The notes below the pieces were generated by a model. The model was not told the origin of the DNA. It made no database searches and saw nothing but the letters and a program-made list of their open reading frames with translations. The position numbers and the translations under genes were made by a program. A stretch of DNA of 64,000 nucleotides from Deinandra increscens subsp. villosa (taxonomy: Eukaryota; Streptophyta; Magnoliopsida; Asterales; Asteraceae): assembly GCA_039602395.1 (NCBI GenBank), contig JBCNJP010000019.1, positions 6,960,997-7,024,996 on the forward strand. The letters run 5' to 3'. Shown here one piece after another: positions 53,150-64,000 of this stretch. How positions within the stretch are numbered: the first letter of the stretch is position 1; every line of letters starts with the position of its first letter.

Positions 53150-54300
53150 AAAATAGATTAACTTTCAACAGGTATATAAATTTAAGATTTAAGGAAAAAT
53201 TTTGAAATGGGCATTTGACCGGTCATAAAATGACCATAAGTGCATCCGGTATGCATATGTGGTAGCTTATGGGTGGTCTAGCTGGCATGTTTTCACGGTT
53301 AAAACTTGCCCTTCCTTTCGTAATGCAATGACGCGGAAGTTTTCCGTGTTGTTTTTTTTGGCGCAGTGAAGAAGAAGACCTCAATGATTCAGCCACAAAT
53401 AAGGGGATAGACACATCATCACCCTTTTTAATATATTAAATTTTCAATATTTATTTAGGCTAAAATCTAGTTTTTTTTTTTAAATAACTTTTACATGTTA
53501 ACTTTTTTAAGAAAACAAAATTCGAATTCTTCTTTATTTTTATTTTCTGAACACAACGGTATAAGTTTGAACGAATACTGACTTTTATTTTAAAAGGTAC
53601 TTTTGTCTCGTAAACGCTTTGTGACACGTTTTATCTCATAAACTAAAGGTTGATTAATTGAGGATATCTACGAGCGTTCTCTTTAGTTTAATTATGTGTG
53701 ATGTATTTTTTTATTTTCTCAAAAAAAAAAATCTCAATCTATGAGCGTCCTCTTATTTATTTGTTTAATAAAAATAATTATAATTGTATTTCATTGTTTA
53801 AAAAAAGTTAAAAATAAAAAGAAAAAAATAATAAAAAAATACTACCACACCACATGGATATACCAGAATTTTGTGATAAATGCATATGGTCCAGTCAACA
53901 ATGACGTGACCATCATACCACCACCACACCACATGGGTATTCCTCGTACCCTAATATTTTTTCCCTTAAAATGACTCTTTCTATAATGAATTAATGATGT
54001 CAACATCCAAATTCGGTTAAATGCGACCGTATACTATACTAATCAAACGACCCGTATTCACAAATTTTTAATTAAAAACTTACTTTTAATTTACACATGA
54101 CTTTTTTTAATTTATGTAGTATATGGTTGCATCCATCAACTAGTGATTTCGGAAATTTCCCTAAAAATTCAGTGCAAGAGTCCATAAAGTAATTTGAAGA
54201 AACGTTTTCTCAATTATTCCCCAAATAAAATGGGTTTAATTGGCGCTAATTTGAAAATTGAAATTCCAATTTCAACTACAACTTAACCCCCTATATACGT
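53150..54300. other. Gene-free spacer
   Basis: AT-rich; no conserved frame. A 20-bp word with ACCACACCACATGG occurs twice near 53843 and 53923. Confidence 0.5.
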
Positions 54301-54329
54301 ACGTGCCCACGTTTCGTTTAGCATGATCT

Positions 54330-55900
54330 CATTGAAGTCCACTAACAGTAACAGTTATTTAAAAGTTAAAACCAAAGGTGCTATCGTCTCTTTCAAAATT
54401 CAATATTTTTCACGGTGATCTGAGTTTTGCATGATTACTGGTTTGTTTTTTTTTTTTATCTTGCAACAGCGTTCGTTTCCTGCAAGTTGTGTGTGAAATA
54501 ACATTTAGGTTCATTTGATAAACAGTATTCTACATAATTAATAACATATCAGTATTCATTCATTTTATATGTTTTTAACAATTGGTGCAGATACGATGTT
54601 GCCACATAAATCGAATCTGAAGCAACAAGAAATTAGGAGGAATTGGTTGGATCTCCCATCCGATGTAACCGCCAATATACTTAACAGAATTGGTATATTT
54701 GACATACTCGAGAATGCCCAGAAAGTGTGCACTGCTTGGTATAAAATCTGCAAGGACCCTGCTATGTGGAGGGTCATCAATATGGAGGAGTTTAGATCTG
54801 AACCTATTTGTAAGAATCTCGTGGATAGAAGCAAAGGCCAATTGGTTGATATCACTCTCATGTATTGCTCCCATGATCTTCTTCAATATGTGGCTGATAG
54901 GTATGAATAATCCAGAACTAAATATATCTATACTTATGTTCTTGTACTCACATTTTTAGTTGGTTGTCTATTACATTGTTCTATATGAGTTTAGGGACAA
55001 GTTATTAAGCGTCAACTATGCAAGATATACATGTCTATTTTAATGCTGCTCCTGGTCTATATATGCACAACTTATCCTATAGACATTCTGACTGTATCTA
55101 GTATTTTTTTTTTTTTTTTGGTTATAGATGTTAGAAATGTTTATATTTAAAGTTGCTATCATGTGTTTAAAGGTGGAGGGTAATATATATGTAACATGAA
55201 TTAAGTGATGTTGCTCTTTATTTTCTTAACAGATCAAGTCAGGTTAGACGTCTTGGAATGATACATGCTTCTTCGGGTTGGGCTGATTTTTTGATGAAGT
55301 TTCCAGTGTTGGAAGAACTTAGCCTTCGCTGTGTTCAAATCTCGAAAGAAGAGATTGAAACCGTTGGCCGTTATTGCCCCATGCTAACAACATTCAAAGT
55401 GGAGGAATTTAAAAACTTCAGATATTGGTCGGGAGATCCTGCTGATGAGAAGTCTTTAACCGTATTCAATGAGATAGCGGTAGCTATTGGGCAAAACTTA
55501 CCCGAGCTAAGGCACCTTGAAATTATTAATAACGGCATGACAAATATCGGGCTGCAGGTGATTCTGGACAACTGTCATCACCTTGAAACACTAGACTTGA
55601 CTAAATGTTTTAACACTAACCTCAGCGGAGATCTAGGGAAGAGATGTTCTGAACAGATAAAACATCTGAAACGTCCATATGATTATATGGATAGTTATCG
55701 ATATCGTTATGATGAAGACCTTGAGGAATATCACAGGATCGATGATTCTGATGGCGATCACTGCCCTTACCCTTATAACTGCAGTCCACAATGATGATAC
55801 ATATTTTGGATGATGTTTTCTGGACGCTGCAACCGAGTTTTGCAAGAACATTCTCTCACAATCTAAATTTGGTACCTTTTTTTTTTCCTACTAATGCTTC
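54330..55900 (+). CDS. F-box/LRR protein (SKIP19/FBL-like), gene 5
   Basis: CDS join(54596..54900, 55233..55794), 288 residues. A leader exon ends near 54377 (ACCAAAG/GTGCT) and the leader intron ends at TTGGTGCAG before 54591. The F-box covers residues about 14-60 (NWLDLPSDVTANILNRIGIF, ICKDPAMWRVINM). LRRs include LRHLEIINNGMTNIGLQ and LETLDLTKCFNTNLSGD. The tail ends YCPYPYN-like acidic and Tyr-rich sequence (DDSDGDHCPYPYNCSPQ). Genes 4 and 5 share a shorter middle (EFRSEPICKNLVDRSKGQ) and begin MLPHK, so they form a subpair distinct from genes 1-3. Intact; a likely SCF ubiquitin-ligase adaptor. Confidence 0.87.
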
Positions 55901-56119
55901 TTTCCAATCTTTAGAGTGACTTTTTGGGTCTTTTTGTCAAACTTATAACCGTTGTGGGCTACTTCTCTCTCTCTTTTTTTTTTCTTCTTTCTGGGCTCAA
56001 ACCTGGTAAAGAGGTAAAGACTAGTGATGTTGGTTTGGTTTAATCTTATGTTGTCTGTTGTTATGCTTTTAAGAATACATGTTTACTCCCTTTCCCAACT
56101 GAAAGTTATTGGTTTGACC

Positions 56120-56493
56120 CAGGGCCGGTCCCGAGGATTTAGGGGCCCTGTTCGAATTTTAAAAAATAGGCCCCACTTGAAAAAAAAATGCAAACAGAAA
56201 AAGCTTTAAAAAAAAAACAAAAAACAAATATGGCAATAAACACAACAAAATTATTGTTTTAAAATGACATTTTAATTGAAATAATGCCCTAAATGGCTAA
56301 ATATTAAATAACTAATTGGACTATCTTTTTTAAATTAGATTACTTTATTAGTTTAGATTTTAAAATTTAAAAATTTTATTTAAAAATAACTATATAAATA
56401 TAATATATATAAAAGATTCTAAAAAATATAGGCCCCCTAATCTGATAGGCCCTGTTCCGTCGCACATCTCGCACATGCTCAAGGCCCCCACTG
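56120..56493. mobile_element. hAT-type element, 374 bp
   Basis: Begins CAGGGCCGGTCCCGAGG and ends GGCCCCCACTG, with a perfect 8-bp target duplication GTTTGACC at 56112-56119 and 56494-56501. The 3' flank of F-box gene 4 has the same site uninterrupted (TTGGTTTGACGG), giving an empty paralogous site. AT-rich interior with GGCCCC words at both ends. No ORF. Confidence 0.85.
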
Positions 56494-56885
56494 GTTTGAC
56501 CGTTATAACCAAGGATGCTTAAATAATGTTTGAAACCAAGCAGTAGTTTCCATTTGGTTTTAAACATTATTAATGTGATTAGCTTAGTCCTAATAGGTTC
56601 ACATATGAAACAAGATTGAGATAATTAGAAAAGGTTATTGGGTATGAAACAAGATTGAGATAATGAGTAAAGGACATTGAGAAGAAAAAAAAAGGTTATC
56701 AAAATTTAGTTGTGTAATCGACTGAAAAGACCTTAATTAGTGGACTGTGAGACCATCCGAAGGAAAAACCATGAAAGATAGGTGATCAAGAATCTGCGTA
56801 ATTAAGTTGTGTAATCGAACCCGTGTGATTCAAGACTAAGCTGGTGGTCAGGTTTGTGTGACAACCAAACAACTCGTGAACCTAA

Positions 56886-57214
56886 CGCTGTGTTCCCGAG
56901 TTCATTTAACGAGGGAAAGGAAAGGAAAGGGAAGTAAGTTTAAAAAATTTTGTGTTCCTGAGTTTTACTTAAGGAGGGAAAGGGAAGGAAACAAAAAAAA
57001 GTTGTGTTCCCGAGTTTCATTAAAGGAGAGAAAGGGAGGGAAGGGGGGGGGAAAGTTAGTTCATTTTCTATTACTTTTCTTTTCTTCCAAATCGGAAGGA
57101 TTTGGAAGGGAAAGGAATCACTCCCCTTCTCTTCCTTTCTCTTCTTTTCTTTTTCTCTTCCTTTCCTTTCTCTTCTCTTCTTTTCCCTCTTTAAGTAAAC
57201 TCGGGAACACAGCG
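56886..57214. mobile_element. Harbinger/Tourist-like MITE, 329 bp
   Basis: Ends CGCTGTGTTCCCGAGTT and its exact inverse AACTCGGGAACACAGCG, flanked by TAA at 56883-56885 and 57215-57217. The left half has three diverged copies of TGTGTTCCYGAGTTT; the interior is strongly purine/pyrimidine-skewed (GGGAAAGG facing CCTTTCCC). No real ORF. Confidence 0.8.
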
Positions 57215-57217
57215 TAA

Positions 57218-58919
57218 GTGCTGAAGATTGAAAGCAATCATGTGTGTGGACTAAAAGACCGAAGACCTAGGAGACCACAACGAGACAAATCCATTTTATT
57301 TGGTATTTTTAAGATTATTTATTCATTCATTTATTTCGTAATGTATTTAAGTTGATTAAGATGATGGCTTTTTTATTATATTTAGTGGCTCAGGATTTTA
57401 TTACAAGGGTAACGTTTATCGGAAAAGTCATTTTATGGGTAACGAGATACATAATTGTCTGAAATTGATCAGTTTGCCTGATGTGAACTGTGGTTTAACG
57501 GAGGGAGGTATAACAGAGTGTAGTGGTCGAAGTCGTTGATCAACAATAAAGGGCTTTATCTCTTTCGATTAAAAATGTAACCGCTCATATGTTCTATATA
57601 TGTTGAGTAAAAGTTTGGGGTCTATATGGTGTTTGAGGTTGTGATGACCACATAAAATTCTTGACATGTAAAAAAGATTTAGATTTTGTTTTGGTGTGGC
57701 AATAAACTTTCGCGGGCATGCGAGAAATGATTTCTCCTTTGTTATAACCTTCTTTTATTAATTTTCTTACACACAAACGCGCTTTCTCATATCTCATATA
57801 TTTTATTAATTAAACAAAATGTATGTTTTGATCCGAACTAAAAATTCTATAAAAGGACAAGGAAGAGAGTGCAAGCGATGAGAAGATGCAATAATCATCG
57901 GTGAAGGATAGTGGAGACCGGGGGGGGGGGGGGGGACTCCGGTATAAGGATCCGTGACTTTTCGTCCCCCTCCCCTCCCGAATTTTTCGATGAAACTTCG
58001 CTAATGGCAATAATACAAGTACCACTTGACCAACAAAGTGATGGAAGTGGATCGTTCACATGGCAAGTGGTGATAAATTCCAAACATCCAAATGTGAATG
58101 ATGAATAAGTTTTTCTTTTACGTTGGTGTTTGGACTATTTTAGTCTGATGATTTGATATATTATCTTTAAAGTTATGTAATATCTAATAAAAATATTACA
58201 ATATCAAATACATTTATTTTTAAATTTATATTATATGCAATACATATTCACACAAACGGCTAAAATCTATAAGAATTGTTATAGACTTGATGTTTGTCAA
58301 TAAAATATGTAGTTATTATTACAATTTGAACATTATTATTTTATATGATAATTGAGATATATAATGACTAATTCAAGTTCTTAAGTTTTCATATTTAATA
58401 GTTTTGTAAACATATACATATTTTCCGGTATAGGGAATTATTAGTTCAGTTTACAAAATTGAAAACCATGACAATAGATATAAAAGATAAGACTACTAAT
58501 TTATTTTTCCAATAACAAATTCACACATGTCATTTCTATAATAATGTAAAACCAATATTAAACACGTTTTAACTGTCTACACTGTTCAGATTACAACCAA
58601 ACGAATCGGAAATTGACACGAAAACAATATAAAAAAGAGAGGGGGTTTGGCGACTTGTGTAGAATGGTAATATAAACTAAATTAAGTCAAAAGCTGCAAT
58701 GCTTAGTGAGATAATTATTTTCTTAAACTTCATCTCTCACCAAATCCAAGTGCACTACTACATTATTGAATATTGAGTCCAATGGTCCACACTTCAAAGT
58801 CTTCTATGCCAACCCCACACGCACACGGCCCACGCTAGAATCTTTAGATAAAATGAACTTCCCAATGAACTTAATTGCATCAAATGTTCAAAACCAGAAG
58901 AAAAAAAATATATCAATAC
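57218..58919 (+). promoter_or_regulatory. Gene-free spacer and promoter of receptor kinase copy 2
   Basis: No gene recognised. A 16-G tract lies at about 57920-57935. The last 150 bp share words with the copy 1 promoter (TTCAAAGTCTTCTA, CCAAATCCAA near the W-box region), so the duplication included proximal promoter. Confidence 0.45.
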
Positions 58920-61900
58920 ATGGAGTTCTTTCACAATTTCTTACTCTTTGGTGTCTTGTTTTCTGTTTTCACAAATTGCATTGCACAAGACACCTTAGCA
59001 CCTTATCAAGCCATAGAAGACGGCAATACGCTAGTTTCAACCAATGAAATATACGAACTCGGTTTTTTTAGTCCCGGAAGCTCCCGAAACCGGTACTTGG
59101 GGATATGGTACAAGAACATATCTCCACAGACAGTGGTATGGGTCGCTAACCGGGCGACACCGATTAAAGATTCGTCAGGTGTGCTTAGAGTCGACATAAA
59201 TGGAACCTTGTTGGTCATCGCTGGTAGCAACGACACGGTCGTGTGGTCATCTAACAACACTCTCACATCAATAAATCCAGTTGCGCAGCTTCTGGGCTCT
59301 GGAAATCTAGTTGTGAGGGAAAGAGATCAGGAAAGTTTCATTTGGCAAAGTTTTGATTACCCTGGAGACAATTTTCTTCCCGGAATGAAATTCGGGAAAG
59401 ATCTAGTCTCGGGAAGGGATAGGCGGTGGGTGACATGGAAGAGCCTTGATGATCCTTCACCAGGCGAGTACACGGTGTTCCTTGACACCAACGGTTTTCC
59501 TCAATTGTTCTTAGGACAAGGACAAGATCTGGTTCCACGGTTGAGGTTCGGGCCGTGGAACGGTGTGACCTTGAACGGGCTACCTAGCCGCAAGAATAAC
59601 ACGATAATAACACACCGATTTGTAATGAATGATAAAGAGGTGTATTACATGTACCTGGTTAACAGTTCAATCCCTACGCGTGATTATTTCACTCCAGAAG
59701 GCAACTCGATAGTACTGAACTGGAATGACCGAACGAAACAATGGTCAGAATACTGGAATGCATATATCGGCATTTGTAGCCCGTACGGGCTGTGTGGTCC
59801 ATATGGAAGATGCGACCCGTACAACTCGCTCGGTTGTAGTTGTATGGAAGGGTTTGAGCCAAAGAACCCGGACGACTGGAGTGCGTCTCAGTGGTCAAGT
59901 GGTTGTCGTCGTAGAACAGCTTTAGATTGTCCAAATGGGAACGGTTTTCAAGTGTTTAAGAACGTTAGAGTTCCGGATACTAGGGGTTCATGGTACAATT
60001 GGAGCATGACACTTGATGAATGTAAAGTTAGTTGCAAAAGGAACTGCTCGTGTACCGCATATGCAAATATCGAGATCGTGAGAGGCGGAAGTGGGTGTCT
60101 GTTGTGGTTTGATGAATTGATGGATGTTCGCACAGTCGAAGATGGGCATGATCTTTACGTGAGAATGGCCGTGTCCGACATAACAAGTGAGTGAGACCAT
60201 TTGATTTGATAGCATGAAACTATGAAAGTTGGCGTTACATGAAAATTATTATTGGTCATTACTTTTAAAACAAAGCAAATTTTTAGCTATATGCCTATAT
60301 ATAATCATGTTGCTATTCCAACCACACCATAAGACAAAAAAATCAATCGAATCAGATATCATTAACTTGTTTCCTTTCATGATTATGCTTAATCTAGTTA
60401 TACCAGTCCCGAACTCAATCTCCAAACCAAGTTCCAACAAAAGGCGGCTGACAGTCATACTCTCAGTGAGTTTGTCTAGTGCTCTTGTTATCGTGATTCT
60501 AGCTATCTTGTATGCTTGGCGAAAGAAGAAAAGATCCCAAGTGCAAACACAAGGTATGGCTGGCTAGCTACTTAGTTTCGAAACAAGTAATCAATCTAGC
60601 TAGTTCATGTTTTATGTTTGTGTTGATGTGATTGATTTGATTATTAATTAAAAGCAGGCTCTAGCTTATGATTTAAAACACAACAAGAATTATTCTTTTA
60701 CTTATAGTAGTTTAATTAGTTCATAACTTTAACGTTGTAGATGCATCAATGCAACTCTATCGCAAAGATCATGTGGAAGGCCAAGATGATGATGATGATG
60801 ATACAGAGTTAGCATCTTTTAGCCTGGATAAGATATCAAAAGCTACACATGACTTTGCAGATTTCAACAAGGTTGGAGAAGGTGATTTTGGTCAAGTTTA
60901 CAAGGTAAAAGCCAAGCATGTTTCTTTTTGATCTTCACATAATCATTCATACTTACATACTGATCATATATATAATTTAATGAACTTAAAGTTGTTTATT
61001 ATTACCTTGTACGTAATAAATTGAGAATAAAGGATAAGGACAAACTCGTCAATAAAGCAAGATGTCACAATTCTTGTGAGCTATAAAATATAAAACAAAT
61101 ATAACTAGATTGTGATATTCAGGGTGTGTTGGTGGATGGACGAGAAATAGCCGTGAAAAGGTTGTCAAAAACATCAAGACAAGGTCTCGTGGAGTTTAAA
61201 AATGAAGTTAAATATATTGCCAAACTTCAACATCGAAATTTTGTAAAGCTTCTGGGATATTGCATTCAAGGTGATGAATGCATGCTGGTTTATGAATACA
61301 TGCCAAATAAAAGCCTTGACATGTTCATATTTGGTACGACTCTATTTACTATTTGCATCACATGTTCATATAAATCTTATATGACCTATTCTTACGACTT
61401 GTAATATAAAATGTGTCAAAAGTATGTATAATGAAGAGCAACATTTTTTATTTCTTAGATTTAATGATATGTTAATATATAATTAATTTGTAGATAAAAC
61501 TAGAAGTTTGAAATTAGATTGGTGTGATTGCTATCACATTATTCATGGTATTGCTCGAGGGCTTCTTTATCTTCATCAAGATTCACGAATTAAAATTATT
61601 CATCGAGATCTTAAAGCTAGCAACATTTTATTGGACGCCGAGATGAATCCGAAGATATCTGACTTTGGTCTAGCCAGAGTGTTTAGAAAACACGAAAACG
61701 AGGCAAACACAAACACAATAGTTGGAACTTTGTAAGAAATCACAACTTAATTAAACGGCTTTCTATACCCGTGTTATCTATACATTTTCATATGTTTATA
61801 AAAATTTATTATTTTGTTTTAGGGGTTACATATCGCCAGAGTACGCTACAAATGGGATAATTTCAGAAAAATCAGATGTGTTCAGTTTTGGAGTTCTTGT

Positions 61901-62374
61901 GCTAGAAATAGTGAGCGGAAAGAAGAATAGAGGATTCTCTGAGACAAAGGATGGTGATAACCTTCTTGCACATGTAAGTTTTGTAATCCTAAAACTATGT
62001 CAAAATAAAATTTAGTACACCGATCGAACATAAATTTATGCATAAAAAATGATGTGAATTTTCTTGTGGTTCATGTCTTGTTCTTTTAGGCATGGGGGCT
62101 CTACAATGAAGGCAAGGCCCTTGAGTTGCTTGGTTCAAACATGTATGATTCAAAGGTCGATTTTGAAGTACTCCGCTCAATACATATCGGTCTACTATGT
62201 GTGCAACATCATGCAAAAGATAGACCAACTATGTCGTCTGTTGTTTTGATGTTTGATCAAGATGATGCATTGCCTCAGCCAAAACAATCTGCATTTTTTG
62301 CTAAGGGTGGCTTCTCTAATCCCGATCAATTTTCCATTAATGAGGTCACGATGACAATGTTAGAAGCTCGATAA
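58920..62374 (+). CDS. G-type lectin S-receptor-like Ser/Thr kinase, copy 2
   Basis: Seven exons: join(58920..60186, 60398..60553, 60741..60904, 61123..61333, 61494..61731, 61823..61973, 62090..62374), 823 residues. ATG 58920 matches the start of copy 1 (MEFFHNFLLFG, a signal peptide) and is preferred to an in-frame ATG at 58875. Same order: signal peptide, bulb lectin (WVANRATPI), S-locus region, EGF-like cysteines, PAN, membrane helix (LVIVILAILYAW), kinase. The loop is GEGDFGQV, with Asp where copy 1 has Gly, which should be tolerated; HRDLKASN, DFGLAR and GYISPEYA are intact. Copies 1 and 2 are near-identical in exon 1 and the kinase, with most differences in the juxtamembrane and catalytic-loop flanks. 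Compact introns suggest copy 2 is closer to the original layout. Likely a plasma-membrane receptor. Confidence 0.9.
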
Positions 62375-62791
62375 AATGTGTATCTCCATATGTCAAAGAC
62401 CATTGATACATGCCTTGCATATAGCCTAACCCATGTATATTGATATGTACCAGATCGAATTCGGGTCATGGGTCAACCATGGGTTGATGAGTTACGTAAG
62501 CATAAATTTGGAAGTTTGAAGTTTAGCATGCAACGAAGGTTTCTTTAGGTGTTTGAAATTTCTTGGTTTCCTTAAGTTAATTGCTAAATAAGGGGAGTGG
62601 TGGGATGCCACACTATCCATATTCTTTTACTTAGTTTTTTCTTTGTAATTCCCTTTAAATGATTGTTCTTCTATTTGTAATATTATATTTAAAAAATCAA
62701 AGTTTCTCTAAATGTCTATCTAGCTCCTCTCTATTTGTTACTTGGCCATTTGATCATTGATCGGTCACAACAGTGCTATCAAAATACGTGT

Positions 62792-62868
62792 CTTGTATAT
62801 CGCCTAATCTCATCAATGTTGATATGTACTGGTAAATATCAACATGCATGGGATTAGCGATATGCAAG
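62792..62868. repeat. 77-nt foldback with about 34-bp stem
   Basis: Left arm CTTGTATATCGCCTAATCTC... and the reverse-complemented right arm CTTGCATATCGCTAATCCCA... pair over about 34 bases with few mismatches around a loop of about 7. A diverged single arm (CTTGCATATAGCCTAACCCA) occurs at about 62413. It could be a tiny MITE or a small-RNA hairpin; neither is shown. Confidence 0.5.
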
Positions 62869-63387
62869 GCTCGTATCATCCATTTGGTAAAAATAATTAT
62901 GTAGTTGTATTCCATGTATATACAAACAATGAAGAAAAACTTACATTTGGTAAAATTTGCCACGCATTTAATTTGGATGTGAAACTTCAACATAGTTTTG
63001 CTTAAAAACAATTGGAAATGTTAATCCTTTTTGTTTATAAAAAACAAGTCATCAGTCACATGATCTTTTTTATATCAATCACCATCTATATAATTTTCTT
63101 TGAAAAAAACAGACATTCTTATACATCTAATTCAATCTATAAATCAAAAGCCCACGGGGCTTGAAAGCTGGCTATATATGTTTAATTTAAAGATTCGCTA
63201 CTGAGATAGAATTGTCAACCTCTTTGAGTAATGAGTATAAGGAATGTGTTGATTCCAAACGCTGACTGAGAAAAATAAAGAATCGAACCTCAAGGTAATA
63301 AAGTAGCAATGAATTGAGTGTGAATAGGGTTTATTGTGCATTATATGTACAAGTCCTTCAAGTATGGATATTATGTGTTAAGTGGGC

Positions 63388-63422
63388 CACGTGACAATCT
63401 TAGGTGGATGTCACGTGACATC
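63388..63422. promoter_or_regulatory. Two G-box cores, one in a 16-bp palindrome
   Basis: GCCACGTGAC near 63387 and GATGTCACGTGACATC at about 63407-63422, a perfect palindrome centred on CACGTG. Such sites bind bZIP/bHLH factors. No gene start is visible within the next 500 bp, so the target is unknown. Confidence 0.35.
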
Positions 63423-64000
63423 GTATATATATTTTCATTTGTATTTTTTGAAAAAACGTAACGATTTTAAAATAGAGGTTGGTGGTGTAAAACTGTCTAT
63501 GAGCAAAACTGACATTTAATATTTATAACACATACAATACTAATAATACTTAATGGTTTGTTCGGGCAAAACTACCTATGAATAAATATCACAATGCATA
63601 CAATACTAATAATACAATAAGCATAATGATCTTTAATAAAAATCTTTTGGCTGATACACGTAGTATTTCAACCCCCAGACATTTAAATAAAATAGAGGGT
63701 TTAGACAAATAGAGGGTTTAGATTGTATGCTCACCTGAAAATCTAATTGTAGGTCTCCAAGTACGTGACACAACTCGCGGGTTGCAATCTATCCAATCAT
63801 AAACACACGTGTTTTTAACTATTTATTCTTTTCCTGACATGACCCAAAATAGTCATTTAACTCTTTTATATCTTTCTTATATCTTGTTACATGACATCTT
63901 TATTCCTATAGAGATAAAGACCATGTCTACAAACACAAGTTTTAAAGCATTTATGACCCGGTGGTTATTAGGACTATATTCTTTTTTTTTGAACGGTCAA

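Larger units (their letters stand above)
62375..64000. other. Gene-free 3' flank
   Basis: No gene recognised. It holds a foldback (62792-62868) and G-box sites (63388-63422), listed separately. The remainder is AT-rich. Confidence 0.55.

Overview
This is plant nuclear DNA: AT-rich, with GT-AG introns, long TA microsatellites, many class I and II transposable elements and two tandem gene families. The families present (SKIP19-type F-box/LRR genes, G-type lectin S-receptor-like kinases, a TET5/TET6-like tetraspanin) and the repeat types fit a eudicot. An Asteraceae genome is my best guess, but that is inference from general resemblance. No prokaryotic or viral operon is present.

Layout. 1-9.4 kb is gene-free accessory DNA: a SINE-like repeat, a LINE relic, a chain of (TA)n-bounded inverted-repeat elements (1.2-6.6 kb), a GGGGYTGTTTGATA inverted-repeat element (6.75-7.43 kb) and a broken Myb/SANT-type gene (8.3-9.0 kb). 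9.6-16.6 kb holds two F-box/LRR genes with homologous promoters and leaders; the second promoter was later hit by a LINE fragment and a SINE. 16.7-23.7 kb is a nest of class II elements: a Harbinger-type element with a hAT MITE inside it, a MULE carrying an ankyrin/GPCR-chaperone (ANKRD13-like) gene fragment, and a Harbinger element with a decayed Myb-like ORF. 23.97-27.67 kb is a young LTR retroelement with identical 279-bp LTRs and a 5-bp target duplication. Its single 1,075-codon ORF joins a gag-like start, PPR-like segments and an integrase-like tail, with no reverse transcriptase. It sits in the 5' leader of the third F-box gene (28.05-29.08 kb). 32.6-33.5 kb is a two-exon tetraspanin gene. 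34.65-35.79 kb is a second MULE-like element with GC-rich cargo, and 36.0-36.3 kb a Harbinger MITE.

36.65-46.8 kb is an S-domain receptor kinase gene of seven exons. Its first intron contains a complete antisense Ty1/copia element (identical 222-bp LTRs, 5-bp target duplication, intact 1,428-codon polyprotein). A second, compact copy lies at 58.92-62.37 kb. Between them are F-box genes four (C-terminally truncated by a deletion) and five (apparently intact), a third MULE-like element, a hAT element and a Harbinger MITE.

Function. The F-box/LRR proteins are likely substrate adaptors of SCF ubiquitin ligases. The receptor kinases are plasma-membrane proteins probably acting in perception of self or pathogen signals. 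The tetraspanin organises membrane domains. The genes are not an operon. The interleaved duplicates look like a locally expanding cluster whose leaders, introns and 3' ends are being remodelled by recent transposition.
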